From: JBCCRH01 sp039208045
Lineage (GTDB): Bacteria > Bacteroidota > Bacteroidia > Chitinophagales > Saprospiraceae
Assembly (NCBI GenBank): GCA_039208045.1
Contig: JBCCRH010000244.1
Span: 1 to 9,137, forward strand
Length of the DNA stretch: 9,137 nucleotides
Direction of reading: 5' to 3'
Shown here: positions 6,649 to 9,137 of the stretch, piece by piece
Layout of the letters: each line of letters starts with the position of its first letter
How positions within the stretch are numbered: position 1 is the first letter of the stretch
Program-made: the position numbers and the translations under genes
The notes under the pieces: model-generated
The model's database searches: none
Seen by the model: only the letters and a program-made list of their open reading frames with translations
Told to the model about the DNA's origin: nothing

Positions 6649-7800
6649 CTAGCGTGCAATGAAACCTACAATACCTACACTCAAGCCTATGCTATTGCCC
6701 GACTCAGAGCCTGCCCCAAGGGCGGTACCTAGCGTATAATTCAGCCCTCCAGAAAAACCAAGGTTGCCTACGGTAAGTAAGGCCCCTACTTCTGCTCGTG
6801 CACCTAGGCCTCCGCTACCGAAGCCATTACCTTGCGACCATGCACCTACGTAGCCTACATCTACCGCACCAAACGGAATAATGCCATTGCCTAAATCACG
6901 GTAATAGCCTACTCGTGGGCCGATGAGAAACTGATGGAAGGAAAATTCATCGTCAAAGGTACCAGCATATCCCAACTGTCCCCCGACACCAATATGATCA
7001 TTCAAGAAAAAGACAGCATTAGGTTCAAAGATGAGGCTACTACTGCGTACGTCGTCTCTTCCAAAGTATAAATCTCCACCTCGGTTTCGAAACGATACAT
7101 TGCCGCTCAGCAGGATATTTCCTCTGCGGATCAAAGAGGAAGATTCTTCGTCTGAGGTGCTGGCTGAGCGGGTATTCCTTCCGCTATTTAAAAAGCCTAC
7201 AATGCCTACGCTAAATTGGACTTGGTCGCCATCCGCTGTGATGGTTTCTTCATCAGTGAATCGAAATTGTTCGGGGATGTTGGTGTTTTGCTCACTCCAA
7301 TTGTAGCTCAGTTCTGCGGTGATCCCTATATTTCCGATAGTGTAAATTGCCCCAACTCCTGCCGATAGTCCCCAGGCATTAGAATTGATATCGAAGTCGG
7401 GCCGCCACCCGTAGCTGTAGCTGGCACCAATGGTACCGTAAGGAATAAAGTTATTGCCTAGATCGTAATAATAACCTACTCTAGGACCAAATCCTATTCC
7501 ATGAGTGGAATTTCCATCCGCCCAGTCCAAGTCATACCCTATCTGCCCTCCAACGGCAATACGATCGGCCACAAAGTACAGTGCACTGGGTCGAAAAGAT
7601 AAAGAATTGGATCGATCATCATCTGATCCGAAAAGGGCGCCGCCTTGGCTTTCTAGTCTAAATAAACCGCTGACTAAGAGGCTGCCTCGGTCAACGAGTG
7701 AAGGCCCTGTTGTCGTTTCCGTAGGTTCGGATTGTCCGAGCAGGCTATTTGCTGCGAAGCACAGCAACAGCATCGTAAAAAAGTGCGCATTTAATTTCAT
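6649..7800 (-). CDS. Outer-membrane beta-barrel protein with duplicated barrel domain (paralog 2)
   Basis: Predicted 383-residue paralog of the gene at 5430-6563 with the same architecture: signal peptide 1-23 (MKLNAHFF, hydrophobic core, ending LGQ), barrel domain 1 from residue 36, a Ser/Thr/Glu-rich linker, and barrel domain 2 at 224-383. Diagnostic segments are ALYFVADRIAVGGQIGY and GPRVGYYYDLGNNFIPYG in domain 1, and VFFLNDHIGVGGQLGY and GPRVGYYRDLGNGIIPFG in domain 2. The domains end VGIVGFLNS and VGIVGFIAR, so each carries its own closing beta-signal-like strand. The two proteins therefore hold four related domains, implying an internal duplication followed by gene duplication. Domain 2 is Gly-rich (FGSGGLGARAEVGALL) with few charges in the last strands. 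Membership of the outer-membrane beta-barrel superfamily is well supported; the transported or bound molecule is not known. Confidence 0.87.
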   Translation of the reverse strand: MKLNAHFFTMLLLCFAANSLLGQSEPTETTTGPSLVDRGSLLVSGLFRLESQGGALFGSDDDRSNSLSFRPSALYFVADRIAVGGQIGYDLDWADGNSTHGIGFGPRVGYYYDLGNNFIPYGTIGASYSYGWRPDFDINSNAWGLSAGVGAIYTIGNIGITAELSYNWSEQNTNIPEQFRFTDEETITADGDQVQFSVGIVGFLNSGRNTRSASTSDEESSSLIRRGNILLSGNVSFRNRGGDLYFGRDDVRSSSLIFEPNAVFFLNDHIGVGGQLGYAGTFDDEFSFHQFLIGPRVGYYRDLGNGIIPFGAVDVGYVGAWSQGNGFGSGGLGARAEVGALLTVGNLGFSGGLNYTLGTALGAGSESGNSIGLSVGIVGFIAR

Positions 7801-7866
7801 AACAAAAGGTTTTATTGTAAAGTGAACTAATGTCTAATCTATTGTTGTGTTTCAGAACCTTTTGTT
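7801..7866 (-). promoter_or_regulatory. Leader of barrel paralog 2 with conserved block and an inverted repeat
   Basis: Bases 7801-7827 match the leader of the neighbouring paralog. In addition aacaaaaggtt (7801-7811, touching the start codon) is the exact reverse complement of aaccttttgtt (7856-7866), so a transcript starting upstream of 7866 could fold an 11-bp stem right next to the ATG. The other paralog lacks the distal arm, so this structure is not conserved. Confidence 0.4.
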
Positions 7867-7867
7867 T

Positions 7868-8030
7868 TAGACTTGTTTCACCGGCCACTGAATGGCTGCA
7901 AGCGGCAAAATTTTATCCTGCACTGCGTTAAAAAGCCTCGCCGATGCTACGGCATCGTCTGCGTTTTTTGCCTTGTTCAGAATAAAATTTGCCACGCTTT
8001 CGCTCATTCGCGACCGGCGGAACAAGTCTA
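7868..8030. repeat. Long palindromic repeat element (~163 bp), MITE/REP-like
   Basis: The left arm (about 7868-7920) and right arm (about 7978-8030) are imperfect reverse complements about 52 bases long: both begin tagacttgtt at the outer edge and reach an A+T-rich block (aaaattttat against ataaaatttt) inside. Between the arms is a compact hairpin, cgatgc (7941-7946) with gcatcg (7951-7956), with five A on the left side and six T on the right, so it resembles a bidirectional terminator. It lies 44 bases beyond the hemN stop and before the barrel genes, where it could separate their transcription. No reading frame is apparent in it. The size and nested palindromes suggest a non-autonomous mobile repeat. 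Confidence 0.65.
7941..7968. terminator. Core hairpin with flanking A/T tracts, possible terminator after hemN
   Basis: Six perfect pairs, cgatgc with gcatcg, close a four-base loop (tacg). On the plus strand a six-T run follows after a few bases (7964-7969). On the minus strand, the direction of hemN, a five-T run follows after about eight bases (the complement of 7930-7934). The spacing to the T runs is longer than ideal, so termination is plausible rather than clear. Confidence 0.35.
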
Positions 8031-8074
8031 TTAATGAATAATAAACTGGTTATGTTATTGTTATGTTTACAGAT

Positions 8075-9137
8075 TCATACCACTGCGCTAAATAACTGTC
8101 CCTCCGGCTGCCGACGCCAATACCTCGCATCAAAGGCCAAACAAATGTTTCTGACAAATGGCCGCCCGCGCTCTGTTACTTTTAATTGGAAAGGCGCATA
8201 TTCCACAAGCTCATCCCGCATTAATTCTTCCAAGCGGTGTAGGCTTGCATACCAGCTTTCATCTGTCCCTTTGGTCATCGCCCAAGTCGTTTCGTAGCGG
8301 CACATGAGATTAAGAATATGCTGCCGAATCTGCTCATCTTCTGCACTCAGCAGATGCCCTCTGAAAAAGGGAATCTCCCCAGCTGCTACCCGCTTTTTGT
8401 ACACCTTGATCTTTTTCTCATTCTGCACATAGCCATCCCAGCTGTCGCTAATGGCCGAGACACCTAGCCCGATACTCAAGCGCGTATAATGCGGCGTGTA
8501 GCCCATAAAATTTCGATGTAAGGCCCCCGATTGTAGCGCCTTGTACAAACCATCGCTGCGCAGTGCAAAATGATCCAGCCCAATCTCACAGTAGCCCATT
8601 GCTTCCAACAGCGTCCTTCCAAGCTCGTACAAGTGGCGTTTTGCTTTGCCTTTCGGCAAATCTGCTTCTGAGTAGGCGCGCTGGCTGGGTTTGATCCAGG
8701 GCACATGGGCATAGCTGTAAAAAGCCAGTCGGTCGGGTCGCAACTCTTGGAGCAACGCCATATTGCGTTCGATATGCGCTGGAGTCTGTAGAGGTAGCCC
8801 AAAAATCAAATCAAAATTGATAGAAGTGTAACCAATATCTCGCGCCCACTGTGTCACCTGTCGCACTTCTGCTTCAGATTGACTTCGATTAATGATCCGC
8901 ATGATCTGCGCATCAAAATCTTGTACTCCCACACTGATTCTCATAAATCCTACCTCAAAGAGCGCTTGCAGGTGGGCTTTGGTTGTACTATTGGGGTGGG
9001 CTTCGAAACTAAATTCATACTCATCAGCTACTTCCGCTTTCGCTAAAATGCCGTTTACCAAGCGTTGCAGTTGCAGCGGAGAGAAAAAAGTAGGCGTTCC
9101 TCCACCTAGGTGTAGCTCCTTGATGATTGGTTTTTCG
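8075..9137 (-). CDS. hemN: Oxygen-independent coproporphyrinogen III dehydrogenase, 5' end beyond the window
   Basis: Radical SAM enzyme that converts coproporphyrinogen III to protoporphyrinogen IX in haem synthesis without oxygen; cytoplasmic. The reading frame stays open to the window edge, giving 353 visible residues against about 455 for the family. The missing N terminus should hold the CxxxCxxC cluster that binds the 4Fe-4S centre. Visible hallmarks, numbered from the first complete codon: ELHLGGGTPTFFSP at 7-20 (SAM binding), FSFEAHP, RISVGVQDF, INFDLIFGLPLQTP, YAHVPWIKPSQR, GLDHFA, LHRNFMGYTP, LGVSAIS, and near the end RPFVRNICLAFD. These match E. coli HemN block by block, so this is HemN proper rather than a HemW-type paralog. 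A TTG at 9061 could be taken for a start, but homology continues upstream. No regulatory site can be judged because the promoter is outside the window. Confidence 0.95.
   Translation of the reverse strand, partial: EKPIIKELHLGGGTPTFFSPLQLQRLVNGILAKAEVADEYEFSFEAHPNSTTKAHLQALFEVGFMRISVGVQDFDAQIMRIINRSQSEAEVRQVTQWARDIGYTSINFDLIFGLPLQTPAHIERNMALLQELRPDRLAFYSYAHVPWIKPSQRAYSEADLPKGKAKRHLYELGRTLLEAMGYCEIGLDHFALRSDGLYKALQSGALHRNFMGYTPHYTRLSIGLGVSAISDSWDGYVQNEKKIKVYKKRVAAGEIPFFRGHLLSAEDEQIRQHILNLMCRYETTWAMTKGTDESWYASLHRLEELMRDELVEYAPFQLKVTERGRPFVRNICLAFDARYWRRQPEGQLFSAVV

Noticed and set aside
8075..9061. hemN starting at the TTG at 9061
   Set aside because: The frame stays open to the window edge and encodes the conserved LHxGGGTPT motif upstream, so the gene is cut by the window.

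Overview
The window looks like a chromosomal segment from a member of the Bacteroidota, most likely a Saprospiria-type marine or environmental bacterium (inference). The evidence is a type IX secretion (T9SS) C-terminal sorting domain, a DUF1800/DUF1501 pair, Bacteroidota-style duplicated outer-membrane barrels, and the absence of strong Shine-Dalgarno sites. Every protein gene I can support lies on the minus strand, so the window reads right to left in gene order.

Right end (8075-9137): the 3' three quarters of hemN, the oxygen-independent coproporphyrinogen III dehydrogenase; its 5' end lies outside the window. Next comes a 274-bp intergenic region holding a long palindromic element (7868-8030) whose core is a compact hairpin with T tracts on both strands. 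Two tandem paralogous outer-membrane beta-barrel genes follow (6649-7800 and 5430-6563). Each encodes a signal peptide plus two copies of the same ~160-residue barrel domain, and the two genes also share a conserved leader just upstream of the start codon.

The 677-bp gap 4753-5429 is the most interesting non-coding stretch. It holds a 104-bp long inverted repeat (5273-5376) and two tandem 175-bp repeat copies (4845-5019 and 5067-5241) of exactly equal length. Their differences are mostly transitions, and they fit conservation of several RNA hairpins, including a 17-21 bp long-range helix that pairs best as plus-strand RNA. A plus-strand terminator-like hairpin (4816-4841) lies just before them. 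I propose this as a candidate undescribed structured RNA family, or a structured mobile repeat.

Left half (42-4752): a probable operon of three exported proteins in transcription order: DUF1800 (Sec signal), DUF1501 (Tat signal), and a discoidin-like/Fn3 protein with a T9SS sorting tail. The DUF1800/DUF1501 pairing is a known recurrent association of unknown function; the third gene suggests that the products act at or outside the cell surface. Short palindromic repeats occur after DUF1501 and at the 3' end of the T9SS gene, where the stop codon sits inside the palindrome.
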